Source: Bin87 sp965222895 (GTDB lineage: Bacteria; Chloroflexota; Dehalococcoidia; Lucifugimonadales; UBA3495). Taken from it: a stretch of 64,000 bases of DNA. Shown here one piece after another: positions 34,944 to 43,637 of this stretch. The stretch is taken from the NCBI GenBank assembly GCA_965222895.1, contig CBDCVB010000002.1:1736001-1800000 (forward strand), given 5' to 3'. How positions within the stretch are numbered: position 1 is the first letter of the stretch; each line of letters begins with the position of its first letter. The notes under the pieces are model-generated. The model was not told the origin of the DNA, ran no database searches, and worked only from the letters and a program-made list of their open reading frames with translations. A program made the translations under genes and the position numbers.

Positions 34944-35777
34944 TCATCGGACTGCTGCGATGATCAGAGTGGCGACGCCGGCCGCGGCGCTCCACGGCGC
35001 AAACCACCAAAGCCGCCCGCTGCGAACCCAGATGACAACCCAATGCAGCGTTCCCATTGCGATGGCAAATGTCGCTATGACCATTCCGGCCAATGTGATG
35101 GCGGACTGCCACGAAGCCAACCAGCGCAGCGGTTCAGGCCAGGTTTGCACCGACCAGACAATTGCCGCCGCCAGCATAACCGGCGGCGCTAACAGCAACG
35201 AAATCCTAACCGCGCTATCCCGGCTGAGACCCAGCCGTAAACCCGCTGCCACCGTCAGCCCGGAGCGGGACAATCCCGGCACCACCGCTATGCCCTGGGC
35301 CAGCCCCACCAGCAGGGTTGCCCGCCAGGACAATGTTGGCAGGATTTCTTCACTCGTGGAATCATTCCCTCGGGGCGCCGCCACCAGCGCCACAGCGTTG
35401 ACAACCATCATGGCTCCGATGAGCCAGGCAGACAACCACCACCGATACACAACGGTATGAGCCAATCCCAGCGCCAGCGGTAAGGCGATGGCAGCCGTTG
35501 CGATTTGTGCGGCGGCGTAGCGGAGGGCAAAGCCACGGGCAAGTCCGGGCTTCCAGACATTCCTGATGGCCAGCCAGTAGGCGCGTCGGTAGTAGAGTAT
35601 CGCCGCCGAGGCCGTTACCACGTGGAGAACGGCAACGGTAAACAGCCCGTCCGCCGGCGTGCCAATGAGGAGCGTCGTCACTTGCAAGTGCCCGCTGCTG
35701 GAAACCGGCAGGAACTCTGTTACCCCCTGCACGATGGCGAAGAGCAGGGCGGGCAGCAGCATAAAACCGTCGGCCAA
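34944..35777 (-). CDS. uppP: Undecaprenyl-diphosphatase
   Basis: 277 residues, polytopic membrane protein. ALLFAIVQGVTEFLPVSSSGHLQVTTLLIG carries the E-x3-PVSSSGH active-site motif, and GIAVVPGLSRSGLTVAAGL the second, P-G-x-SRSG. About eight hydrophobic segments are visible. It recycles undecaprenyl diphosphate to the monophosphate carrier for peptidoglycan and other surface glycans, and confers bacitracin tolerance. It is 25 bp downstream of glmS, so precursor and carrier synthesis appear to be co-transcribed. Slightly longer linkers than usual, otherwise typical. Confidence 0.95.
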   Translation of the reverse strand: MADGFMLLPALLFAIVQGVTEFLPVSSSGHLQVTTLLIGTPADGLFTVAVLHVVTASAAILYYRRAYWLAIRNVWKPGLARGFALRYAAAQIATAAIALPLALGLAHTVVYRWWLSAWLIGAMMVVNAVALVAAPRGNDSTSEEILPTLSWRATLLVGLAQGIAVVPGLSRSGLTVAAGLRLGLSRDSAVRISLLLAPPVMLAAAIVWSVQTWPEPLRWLASWQSAITLAGMVIATFAIAMGTLHWVVIWVRSGRLWWFAPWSAAAGVATLIIAAVR

Positions 35778-35802
35778 AACTGCCCATTAGACCGGACGAA
35801 AA

Positions 35803-37662
35803 TTACTCGACGGTAACGGACTTGGCCAGGTTCCGGGGTTGGTCCACGTCGCAGCCGCGCCGCACCGCGATGTAGTAAGCAAACAGCTGCAACGGGATGG
35901 TGGCGAGTATCGGCGTGAGGTTCGGTGGGGCGTCGGGTATGAAAATCGAACCGTCCACGAACGGGGCCAACCGGTCATCCCCCTCGGTCAGCACGGCGAG
36001 CACGGTGCCGTCGCGGGCCTTCACTTCCTGAATGTTGTTGGCCATCTTGTCGTACAGGGCATCGCGGGGGGCGATGGCCAGGGTGGGCATTTCGTGATCG
36101 ATCAACGCAATGGGGCCGTGCTTCATCTCGCCGGCGGGATATGCTTCGGCGTGGATGTAGCTAATCTCTTTGAGCTTGAGCGCACCTTCGGCTGCAATCG
36201 GGGCGTTGATGCCGCGTGCCAGGTACAGGAAATTGCGGTGCTGGTAGAACTGTCGAGCCAACGCTTCGATTTTCCCGGAGTTGCCAAGGATATCAGCGAT
36301 TCGTCCGGGGAGTCGGGCCAGCTCGTCTATGAGGCTGCGATTCGCCGCAGCGTCCAGAAAGCCGCGGGCCGTTCCCAGCCGCATGGCCAGCAGGTTGAGA
36401 ATGGTCAGCGAGGCGGTCAGCGTCTTACTGCTGGCAACCCCAACTTCGACACCCGACCGCATCAATAACGTGGCGTCAGCGAGGCGCGCCGCCTGGCTTC
36501 CGGCGGCGTTACAGATTGTGATCAGCCGCGCCTTGCTGCGGCGTACTTGCGCCATGGCCGCTACCGTGTCCGCAGTTTCACCCGACTGGCCGATTGCGAC
36601 GACCAGAGTGTGTTCATCCAGGTATGGCTCACGATAACGGTATTCCGATGCAGACTCGGCTTCTGCGGGTATTCCCGCCAAACGCTCTACCAGATGCCGG
36701 CCGACCTGGGCAGCATGCAGGCTCGTGCCGCATCCGATCAGAACCACGCGCCGCAGCTGGGCAATCTCGGTGTCGGTCATTTCCAAATCTGGAAGCAATA
36801 CCCGACCGTGGCCGAAATCTAGACGATCGCGGAGCGCCGCCACGACTGCCTGGGGCTGCTCCATGATTTCCTTGAGCATAAAGTGCCGATAGCCGCCCCG
36901 GTCGATCAGCACGTCCTCCAGCGACACTGGGCGCATTGGCTTAGTCACCTCGCGCCCGTTGCTGTCCAGGAAAGTCACCCCGCGACGGGTGATGACCGCC
37001 GCCTCGCCGTCTTCGAGGAACGCCACCGGAAGCTGTCCGGTTTCGCCGATGAGGGGCAACAGAGCCGGCAAATCACTGGACACGATGCTCTGTCCCTGGT
37101 GGTGCGCTACGGCCACTCCGCCGGCATGGCCCAACCGCAACGCGCAAATGCTGTCCTCGTCACCTTCCTGGACGGCGACTACCGCTTGGGGGCCGTCAAC
37201 CATGCTGCCCATGCGCAAGACGGCGTTTTGCAAGGTCAGACCGTCGCGCACGCCCTCTTCAATCAAGTGAGATATAACCTCGGTATCGGTCTCCGATTTG
37301 AAGTGGTGGCCGCGTTTTTTGAGGTCGGTCTTCAGGGACAGATAGTTTTCGACGATGCCATTGTGGGCCACCGCGATGGTGCCGGAACAATCCGTGTGTG
37401 GGTGGGCGTTGGATTCGGAGGGACGCCCGTGAGTAGCCCAGCGGGTGTGTCCGACGCCGGCCAGGCCGAGGGGCGTCGGGCCGACGAAATCGTCGACGAG
37501 GCCGTGTACCCGGCCCACAGTTTTGCACAGCCGCAGGCCGCCATTCGGTTCCAGGACTGCCACTCCGGCGCTGTCGTACCCGCGGTATTCAAGACGGCGC
37601 AAGCCCTCCAAAACAATGGGCCACGCCGGCCGGTCACCAACGTATCCGACAATCCCGCACAT
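35803..37662 (-). CDS. glmS: Glutamine--fructose-6-phosphate aminotransferase (isomerizing)
   Basis: 619 residues from the ATG at 37662, which puts the catalytic Cys at position 2 (MCGIVGYVG) as required after Met removal; the track-like start one codon earlier is a TTG and is rejected. The N-terminal class II glutaminase domain has HTRWATHGRPSESNAHPH and SDTEVISHLIEE. The two SIS domains carry VLIGCGTSLHAAQVG, ESASEYRYRE, GQSGETADT and the C-terminal AKSVTVE. It makes glucosamine-6-phosphate for the cell wall. yvcK ends 6 bp upstream; uppP follows. Confidence 0.97.
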   Translation of the reverse strand: MCGIVGYVGDRPAWPIVLEGLRRLEYRGYDSAGVAVLEPNGGLRLCKTVGRVHGLVDDFVGPTPLGLAGVGHTRWATHGRPSESNAHPHTDCSGTIAVAHNGIVENYLSLKTDLKKRGHHFKSETDTEVISHLIEEGVRDGLTLQNAVLRMGSMVDGPQAVVAVQEGDEDSICALRLGHAGGVAVAHHQGQSIVSSDLPALLPLIGETGQLPVAFLEDGEAAVITRRGVTFLDSNGREVTKPMRPVSLEDVLIDRGGYRHFMLKEIMEQPQAVVAALRDRLDFGHGRVLLPDLEMTDTEIAQLRRVVLIGCGTSLHAAQVGRHLVERLAGIPAEAESASEYRYREPYLDEHTLVVAIGQSGETADTVAAMAQVRRSKARLITICNAAGSQAARLADATLLMRSGVEVGVASSKTLTASLTILNLLAMRLGTARGFLDAAANRSLIDELARLPGRIADILGNSGKIEALARQFYQHRNFLYLARGINAPIAAEGALKLKEISYIHAEAYPAGEMKHGPIALIDHEMPTLAIAPRDALYDKMANNIQEVKARDGTVLAVLTEGDDRLAPFVDGSIFIPDAPPNLTPILATIPLQLFAYYIAVRRGCDVDQPRNLAKSVTVE

Positions 37663-37668
37663 CAAGTG

Positions 37669-38808
37669 TTAACCGCTGTCCGGGTCGGAGCCGCGGACGG
37701 TCAGCGTAGCGCCGGCGTCGGCGGCATCATCGTCGACCGGAAATGGCCGCACGCCATACTCGTTGCCGAAGGGTTGTGGGCCACTCAGGTAGTCGCAGTC
37801 GAAAACGAACGGAGACCTAGCCGCGTCCTGTGCGTCGCTGGCTCCCACCACAATCTCCATGATGGCGGAGGCCAGGGCGCCCGGGTCGTGGCGCAGGAAA
37901 ACGCCCGGAGCAAGCAAAGGTCGTTGGACAATGCGCCCGACTACGGGCATACAGGCCGGCTCATCCAAGATTACCGGGTATTGGCCATCGGCAGCATAGC
38001 GGTGCAGCAATCGGGGCGGCAGAGGAGTGTTGTTGGCCAGCAGGAAATCCAGCGGCTGCCGCGTTCCCAGGTATTCGGTGAGCAAAGCGAGAAAATTGGA
38101 TGCCTGGAACCCGTTGCTTTCACCAGGCTTGGTCATCAGGTTACACACGTGAATCTTGACTGCCCTTGACTCGTTGACGGCCTGCGCGACATCTTCCACG
38201 AGCAGGTTGGGAAGTACGCTGGTGTAGATGTCGCCGGGCCCCAGAACTATGGCGTCGGCGGCAGTGATGGCCTCCAGCACCGGCGGATACACGTAGGCCT
38301 GTGGCTCCAGGTAGATATAGTCAACGCCAATGTCAATCTTGTCGCTGCGCAGGTCGATGGCAGACTCGCCGATCAGCCTGGTGCCGTCTTCCAGGCGTGC
38401 GCATAACGTGGATTGCGTCAACGTAACCGGCAGGACGTTGCCGCTGATACCCAACAGGCGCGCGGCTTCACCGATAGCGGTGATGGTGTTGCCGGTGACT
38501 TCAGTCAGAGCGGCCAGCAGCAGGTTTCCGAAGCTATGGCCGTTCAATCCTTCGCCAGCCGGGAATCGATATTCGAAGAGTCGGCGCATCAGGTTGCCGG
38601 CGTCCGTATCTTCGGCCAGCGCCATCAAGCACCGGCGCAGGTCGCCGGGTGGCAGGTGCCCCATTTCTTCCCGAAGGCGGCCGCTGCTGCCCCCGCTGTC
38701 CGTCATGGCAACAACGGCAGTCAGGTTGCAATCCTGGGTTCGAAGGCCGGTCAGGGTAGTGTGGTTGCCCGTACCGCCGCCGACGACGACAATGTTCTTC
38801 CTGCTCAT
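37669..38808 (-). CDS. yvcK: YvcK/CofD-like gluconeogenesis factor
   Basis: 379 residues from the ATG at 38808 (MSRKNIVVVGGGTGNHTTLTGLR, the nucleotide-sugar-binding start); the longer frame from 38889 lacks similarity. AVVAMTDSGGSSGRLREEMGHLPPGDLRRCLMALA is the YvcK signature, and ADAIVLGPGDIYTSVLPNLLVEDVAQAV the second block. YvcK binds UDP-GlcNAc and in Gram-positive bacteria stimulates GlmS; here it directly precedes glmS with a 6-bp gap, strong context for the same partnership. The C-terminus (beyond FDCDYLSGPQPFGNEYG) is not conserved. Confidence 0.92.
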   Translation of the reverse strand: MSRKNIVVVGGGTGNHTTLTGLRTQDCNLTAVVAMTDSGGSSGRLREEMGHLPPGDLRRCLMALAEDTDAGNLMRRLFEYRFPAGEGLNGHSFGNLLLAALTEVTGNTITAIGEAARLLGISGNVLPVTLTQSTLCARLEDGTRLIGESAIDLRSDKIDIGVDYIYLEPQAYVYPPVLEAITAADAIVLGPGDIYTSVLPNLLVEDVAQAVNESRAVKIHVCNLMTKPGESNGFQASNFLALLTEYLGTRQPLDFLLANNTPLPPRLLHRYAADGQYPVILDEPACMPVVGRIVQRPLLAPGVFLRHDPGALASAIMEIVVGASDAQDAARSPFVFDCDYLSGPQPFGNEYGVRPFPVDDDAADAGATLTVRGSDPDSG

Positions 38809-39043
38809 CAGCCAGTCAGAGGGTCGTTGATTGGACGTGGAACGAGGGACATAGACCAAGCCGCCTGGAACTAGGCATTGCTGGCGCACCGGTTAGAGTA
38901 CCAGGGCGATTTTGCAACCCAATCAGTATAGGAACGGGTTTCGTAAAGTGTCAACCCGCCGGGCGTCGGACCCAATGGCTGCTGGGTGGTAAAATGGCGA
39001 TGGAAAATGAGGCTGGCTCAATCGGCCCGGAGGGTTGAATCTT

Positions 39044-40705
39044 ATGGCGGAAAGCAAGCAGGATTGGCGGGATTCCACGCTTTCGCGAGTTACTTCGCGT
39101 TTCCCGGAACGGCGGGAGTCCTTCGAGACTGACTCGGGTATTACGCTGGATACCGTTTACACGCCGGAGGACGGCGCGAATGAAGCCACCAATTATCGGG
39201 AAACCATCGGCTATCCGGGCGAATTCCCGTACACCCGTGGCGTGCAGCCCAACATGTACCGAGGCCGTATCTGGACGATGCGCCAGTACGCCGGCTACGC
39301 CACCGCGGCCGCTACCAACGAACGGTATCGCTACCTGCTGGACAACGGACAGACCGGGTTGTCAGTCGCTTTCGACCTGCCTACGCAAATCGGTTACGAC
39401 AGCGACCACGCTTTGGCAGAGGGTGAAGTCGGCAAGGTTGGTGTGCCCATCTGCTCGCTTGCCGACATGGAAACCCTGTTCGATGGCATCCCGCTGGACC
39501 AGGTCAGCACGTCCATGACCATCAATGCTACTGCATCGGTGCTGCTGTGCATGTACATCGCAGCCGGAAAGCGGCAGGGCGTGAGCGCGGAACAGCTCAG
39601 CGGGACGCTGCAAAACGACATCCTGAAGGAATACATCGCCCGTGGCACTTACGCCTACCCACCGCGCCCCTCGATGCGCCTGGTGGTGGATGTATTCAAA
39701 TATTGCGCCGCGAATGTGCCACGCTGGAATACCATCAGCATCAGCGGCTACCATATGAGAGAAGCGGGAGCCACCGCCACGCAGGAGCTGGCGTTCACCT
39801 TCGCCAACGCCATCGCCTACGTTCAGGCTGCGGTGGACGCGGGGTTGGCGGTGGACGATTTTGCTCCTCGGCTGTCCTTCTTCTTTGTGGCGCAGAACAA
39901 TCTTTTCGAGGAAGTAGCCAAGTTCCGGGCGGCGCGGCGTCTGTGGGCGCGCATTATGCGAAACCGTTTCGGCGCCACCGACCCGCGCTCAATGATGCTG
40001 CGTTTCCATACGCAAACCGCCGGTGTTACGTTGACGGCCCAGCAGCCGGATAACAACGTGATACGCAGCACCGTGCAGGCTCTGGCGGCGGTATTGGGCG
40101 GCACCCAATCCCTGCACGTCAATTCCAAGGACGAAGCTTTAAGCCTGCCCAGCGAAGAATCGGCGCAGCTATCGTTGCGTACCCAGCAGATTCTGGCCCA
40201 CGAGAGCGGCGCCGCCGACGTGGTGGACCCGCTGGGGGGCTCGTGGTACGTCGAAGACCTGACCGACCGACTGGAAGCCGGCGTGCTGGAATATATCGAA
40301 CGCATCGACCGGATGGGCGGAGCGGTAGCCGCCATCGAGGATGGGTTCCAGGTGCGGGAAATCGGGGAAGCGGCGTTCCGCCACCAACGGAGTATTGACG
40401 ATGGCGATCGCACCGTTGTTGGGGTGAACCAGTACGTTACCGAATCGCCACCCATTTCCGGGTTGCTGCGGGTGGATGCCGACGCCGCAGCGGAACAAAT
40501 TCAGCGTTTGAAATCGTTGCGTCGCGAACGTGACAACATGGCCGTGCAGATTAGTCTGGCACGTTTGGCGGATGCCGCACGAAGCCCAGAGGCCAACACC
40601 ATCCCACTGATGATGGAATGCGTCGAAAAATACGCCACCCTTGGCGAGATTTGCGAGGTATTGCGCCGGGTATTCGGGGAATACGAGCCGGTAGCAGGGC
40701 TATGA
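39044..40705 (+). CDS. Methylmalonyl-CoA mutase, catalytic (alpha, N-terminal) subunit
   Basis: 553 residues, a catalytic TIM barrel without the B12 domain, which is a separate gene at 53089. YPGEFPYTRGVQPNMYRGRIWTMRQYAGYAT is the family core; Tyr82 and Arg200 (LQNDILKEYIARGTYAYPP) match Tyr89/Arg207, which select methylmalonyl-CoA in the P. shermanii enzyme (Phe/Gln in isobutyryl-CoA mutases). It interconverts methylmalonyl-CoA and succinyl-CoA. GGAGGG (39029-39034) supports the ATG at 39044. Downstream acyl-CoA dehydrogenase and epimerase genes agree with a propionate/branched-chain route. Adenosylcobalamin is required; no MeaB-type GTPase is seen. Confidence 0.96.
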   Translation: MAESKQDWRDSTLSRVTSRFPERRESFETDSGITLDTVYTPEDGANEATNYRETIGYPGEFPYTRGVQPNMYRGRIWTMRQYAGYATAAATNERYRYLLDNGQTGLSVAFDLPTQIGYDSDHALAEGEVGKVGVPICSLADMETLFDGIPLDQVSTSMTINATASVLLCMYIAAGKRQGVSAEQLSGTLQNDILKEYIARGTYAYPPRPSMRLVVDVFKYCAANVPRWNTISISGYHMREAGATATQELAFTFANAIAYVQAAVDAGLAVDDFAPRLSFFFVAQNNLFEEVAKFRAARRLWARIMRNRFGATDPRSMMLRFHTQTAGVTLTAQQPDNNVIRSTVQALAAVLGGTQSLHVNSKDEALSLPSEESAQLSLRTQQILAHESGAADVVDPLGGSWYVEDLTDRLEAGVLEYIERIDRMGGAVAAIEDGFQVREIGEAAFRHQRSIDDGDRTVVGVNQYVTESPPISGLLRVDADAAAEQIQRLKSLRRERDNMAVQISLARLADAARSPEANTIPLMMECVEKYATLGEICEVLRRVFGEYEPVAGL

Positions 40706-40804
40706 TAAACTGACTCGCCGGCCTGCTCCGATGCTTTTACAGGCTAAAGCGGCTGGCGGCCGTGGAGATGCCAGGCTGAAACAATCACAACACGGAGGAT
40801 TGCC

Positions 40805-41959
40805 GTGATTGACTTGATGTTGAACGAAGAAGAACGGATGCTGCAAAACCTGGTGCGGGACTTCGCCGAACGGGAGGTAATGCCTCGCAGCGCCGAGTTG
40901 GATGAAAAGGCCGAATTCTCCTGGGACAACTGGCGCGGCATGGCTCGACTGGGGTTGCCGGGGATCGGGGTTGACCCAGCCTACGGGGGCAGCGGAGGCG
41001 GGTTCAGACAGTCGTCCATCGCAATCTCAGAGATGGCGCGGGTCGACGCCGCGACCAGCGTGACCCTGGCGGCCCATCTCGGACTTGGCGTTGAAACCAT
41101 CGCCAGATTCGGCAACGAAGAGCAGAAACAGCAGTACATTCCGTCGCTGGCGTCGGGCAAGGGTATTGCGGCGTGGGCGCTCACGGAACCCGGCAGCGGC
41201 TCTGATGCCGCCGCCATGGCAACCACCGCCACCAAACGAAACGGGTCGTGGGTGCTCAACGGATCCAAGCAGTTCATCACCAATGCCGATGTGGCCGAAA
41301 CCCTCGTCGTATTCGCTAACCAGGACCGTTCTGCCGGCTACCGCGGCGTTTGTGCCTTCATCGTCCCAGCCGGTACACCCGGAATGGCCATCAACCCACA
41401 GCACAACAAGATGGGCATTCGGGCATCCAGCACCTGCGAGATCGTATTTGACGATGCCGAGATACCTTACGAAAATGTAATTGGCGAACCCGGCATGGGA
41501 TTCCGCTACGCCATGGACATTCTGGATTCGAGCCGAATATCCATTGCCGCCCAATGTGTTGGCATCGGCCAGGCCGCGCTGGAAGAAGCCGCGCGGTATT
41601 CCCAGCTGCGGGAAACGTTCGGCAAGCCACTGGCACATCACCAGGCTATCCAGTTCAAGCTGGCGGATATGGCGACCGCCGTTCATACGGCACGGGTGGC
41701 CACGATGCACGCCGCCACATTGCGCGACCAGGGCTTGCCCTTCATCAACGAGGCGTGCATGGCCAAGCTCGTTGCCTCGGAAATGTGCAATGCGGCCACC
41801 TACGAAGCGATGCAGATACACGGCGGCATTGGGTTCTTCAAAGAATCCAGGGTTGAACGACTGTTCCGGGACGCCCGCGTTACGACGATTTACGAAGGAA
41901 CCTCGGAAGTGCAGCGGATGATTATCGCCCGGCAGGTGCTGGCACAATATCCGGTTTAA
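40805..41959 (+). CDS. Acyl-CoA dehydrogenase
   Basis: 384 residues, GTG start with GGAGG 5 bp upstream (40795-40799). The N-terminal helical domain (LNEEERMLQNLVRDFAEREV) is followed by WALTEPGSGSDAAAMATTA (FAD/substrate site) and the C-terminal QIHGGIGFFKESRVERLFRDARVTTIYEGTSEVQRMIIARQVL, where the Glu of YEGTSE is the catalytic base. An FAD flavoenzyme that introduces the alpha-beta double bond; the short/branched-chain class is likely given mutase and epimerase neighbours. It passes electrons to ETF, whose genes are not in view. Confidence 0.95.
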   Translation: MIDLMLNEEERMLQNLVRDFAEREVMPRSAELDEKAEFSWDNWRGMARLGLPGIGVDPAYGGSGGGFRQSSIAISEMARVDAATSVTLAAHLGLGVETIARFGNEEQKQQYIPSLASGKGIAAWALTEPGSGSDAAAMATTATKRNGSWVLNGSKQFITNADVAETLVVFANQDRSAGYRGVCAFIVPAGTPGMAINPQHNKMGIRASSTCEIVFDDAEIPYENVIGEPGMGFRYAMDILDSSRISIAAQCVGIGQAALEEAARYSQLRETFGKPLAHHQAIQFKLADMATAVHTARVATMHAATLRDQGLPFINEACMAKLVASEMCNAATYEAMQIHGGIGFFKESRVERLFRDARVTTIYEGTSEVQRMIIARQVLAQYPV

Positions 41960-41995
41960 CGGCCGGCAATCTCGTTGATCCGTGGAGGGTAAGGA

Positions 41996-42409
41996 ATGAT
42001 GGCCGAAGTGTGCGCAGTGAACTATGTCGACCACGTTGGCGTTGCGGTGAATGACATCAGCGCCGCGCTGGGTTTCTTTGCAGCCAATTTCGGCGCCCCC
42101 GACGCCGAAGTGGTTGAAATGGCCGATCAGGGTGTGCGGGCGTGTCTAATCGAGGTTGGCCAAACCCGCATTGAGTTGCTGCAGCCGCTGTCCCCGGAGA
42201 GCGCGGTCGGTCGTTTCATCGAACGGCGCGGTGAAGGATTGCACCACCTGGCATTGAACGTGGACGACATTGCCGGGAAGCTCAAAATTCTGTCGGCTAA
42301 CGGCCTTGCTCTGATCGACAACGAACCGAGGCACGGGTTGTCGGGTACGATCGGTTTCGTGCACCCGCGTTCGGTATTCGGCGTACTCACCGAGTTGGTC
42401 GAGAACTAG
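41996..42409 (+). CDS. mce: Methylmalonyl-CoA epimerase
   Basis: 137 residues of the vicinal-oxygen-chelate fold. VNYVDHVGVAVNDISAALGFFAANFG opens the first module with the metal-binding His. EVGQTRIELLQPLSPESAVGRFIERRGEGLHHLALNVDDI carries the next ligands and GEGLHH, the epimerase signature. IGFVHPRSVFGVLTELVEN closes the metal site. It converts (S)- to (R)-methylmalonyl-CoA for the mutase two genes upstream. The second ATG at 41999 is equally possible. It sits 36 bp after the acyl-CoA dehydrogenase. Confidence 0.95.
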   Translation: MMAEVCAVNYVDHVGVAVNDISAALGFFAANFGAPDAEVVEMADQGVRACLIEVGQTRIELLQPLSPESAVGRFIERRGEGLHHLALNVDDIAGKLKILSANGLALIDNEPRHGLSGTIGFVHPRSVFGVLTELVEN

Positions 42410-42439
42410 CGCGGTTCGACGGACACCGGAGGGTTGACC

Positions 42440-43456
42440 ATGCCGGTGCATGTGGTGTACGGCGATACGTTCCTGGTCACGCAGCAGGTGCGCAGACTCC
42501 GGGAAGCGGCCGGCGCCGACGACCTGATGGACTCTAATCGGCAGCGGGTAGTGGCGGCGCAGGCCCAACCCGCTGAAGTTCTGTCGATGTGCTGTTCGCT
42601 ACCGTTTCTGGAACCCACGCGCCTCGTGGAGATTGAGGGCGCAGTTGCTACCCAGGAACCGGCGGCCGGGGGGCGGGCTGGCTCCGGTTCCCGTCCCCGC
42701 AGCAATCGACGCGGGGGAGGCGGCTCCGGGGGATGGACACAACTTGCGGAAGCCATCCCGCAATTCCCGGACAGCACTCTACTCATCTTCATCGAAGGCG
42801 CTATCTCGGCTCGCAACCCGATGCTCCGCGCGTTGGCCGAACATTCTACTGTGCATCAACAAACTGCTCCGGCGGGGGCGGAACTGGACCGGTGGGTGAA
42901 GCAAAACGCCGAGGATAAGGGCGGGTCCATATCTCCGCCTGCGATCCGGGCGATTTCGGAGATGGTGGGCAGCGATTTGTGGACTCTGGACCGGGAACTG
43001 GACAAACTGGCGTTGTATGCCACCGGTCGCGAGATCAATGAGAGAGACGTGCGGGCGTTGGTGTCATACGCGCAGGAAACCAACATCTTCGCTGCGGTGG
43101 ACGCCATCGTGGATGGGCACCCCGGGGAAGCGCTGCGCCTGTTAACCCAGTTGATATACGAAGGCCGCGAACCTCAGTACCTGATTGCCATGATCGAGCG
43201 GCAATTGCGGTTGATGGCGTTGGCCCGAGACCTGAGCGACCGTGCCGTTGCTCCGTCGGAGATGGGCCGGCGCATGGGCACCAACTCCGATTTTGTAATT
43301 CGCAAAACGCTGGGTCAGGCGCGTCGCACGTCGATGGCGAATATTAGCCGGATGTACCAGCGGGTATTGAGAAGCGACCTGGACATCAAAACCGGCCGCC
43401 TGGAACCGGCGGTGTCGCTGGAGCTGCTAGTGGCCGACCTAGTATCCGCTCGATAA
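42440..43456 (+). CDS. holA: DNA polymerase III delta subunit
   Basis: 338 residues from the ATG at 42440 (GGAGGG 7 bp upstream). VHVVYGDTFLVTQQVRRLREAAG is the HolA N-terminus. PFLEPTRLVEIEGA, then STLLIFIEG, KQNAEDKGGSISPPAIRAISEMVGSDLWTLDRELDKLALYA and the C-terminal collar domain VDAIVDGHPGEALRLLTQLIYEGREPQYLIAMIERQLRLM match the clamp-loader delta fold. Unusual: residues 72-98 are an Arg/Gly/Ser-rich insertion (AAGGRAGSGSRPRSNRRGGG), probably a flexible loop. It opens the sliding clamp. Confidence 0.93.
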   Translation: MPVHVVYGDTFLVTQQVRRLREAAGADDLMDSNRQRVVAAQAQPAEVLSMCCSLPFLEPTRLVEIEGAVATQEPAAGGRAGSGSRPRSNRRGGGGSGGWTQLAEAIPQFPDSTLLIFIEGAISARNPMLRALAEHSTVHQQTAPAGAELDRWVKQNAEDKGGSISPPAIRAISEMVGSDLWTLDRELDKLALYATGREINERDVRALVSYAQETNIFAAVDAIVDGHPGEALRLLTQLIYEGREPQYLIAMIERQLRLMALARDLSDRAVAPSEMGRRMGTNSDFVIRKTLGQARRTSMANISRMYQRVLRSDLDIKTGRLEPAVSLELLVADLVSAR

Positions 43457-43477
43457 CGCCGCTGATGGGTTAGCGTG

Positions 43478-43637
43478 TGTTGACAAATGCCGTCATTCCC
43501 GCCACAAACACCGTCATTCCCGCGCAAGCGGGAATCCAATGGCCGAAGTCTTTAACATCGTTTCTGATTCTTTCATCACACCCCCTCTGGACTCCTGCTT
43601 TCGCAGGAGTGACGGGTGGGTTTGCCAATTGTCAACA
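43478..43637. mobile_element. MITE-like palindromic repeat element
   Basis: About 160 bp bounded by inverted ends TGTTGACAA (43478-43486) and TTGTCAACA (43629-43637). Inside are hairpins ATTCCCGC-GCAA-GCGGGAAT (43516-43535) and ACTCCTGC-TTTC-GCAGGAGT (43591-43610), and the motif CCGTCATTCCCGC occurs twice near the left end. No transposase gene. A left-end fragment occurs at 2964. Its right edge runs into the ABC ATPase gene and supplies that gene's last codons and stop. No clear target-site duplication is visible, so transposition is inferred. Confidence 0.7.

Noticed and set aside
36883..38169. 428-codon plus-strand open frame
   Set aside because: Antisense to glmS and yvcK, both with intact active-site motifs.
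43478..43637. CRISPR array
   Set aside because: The repeated units are palindromes with inverted ends and irregular spacing, not direct repeats separated by unique spacers, and no cas gene is present.
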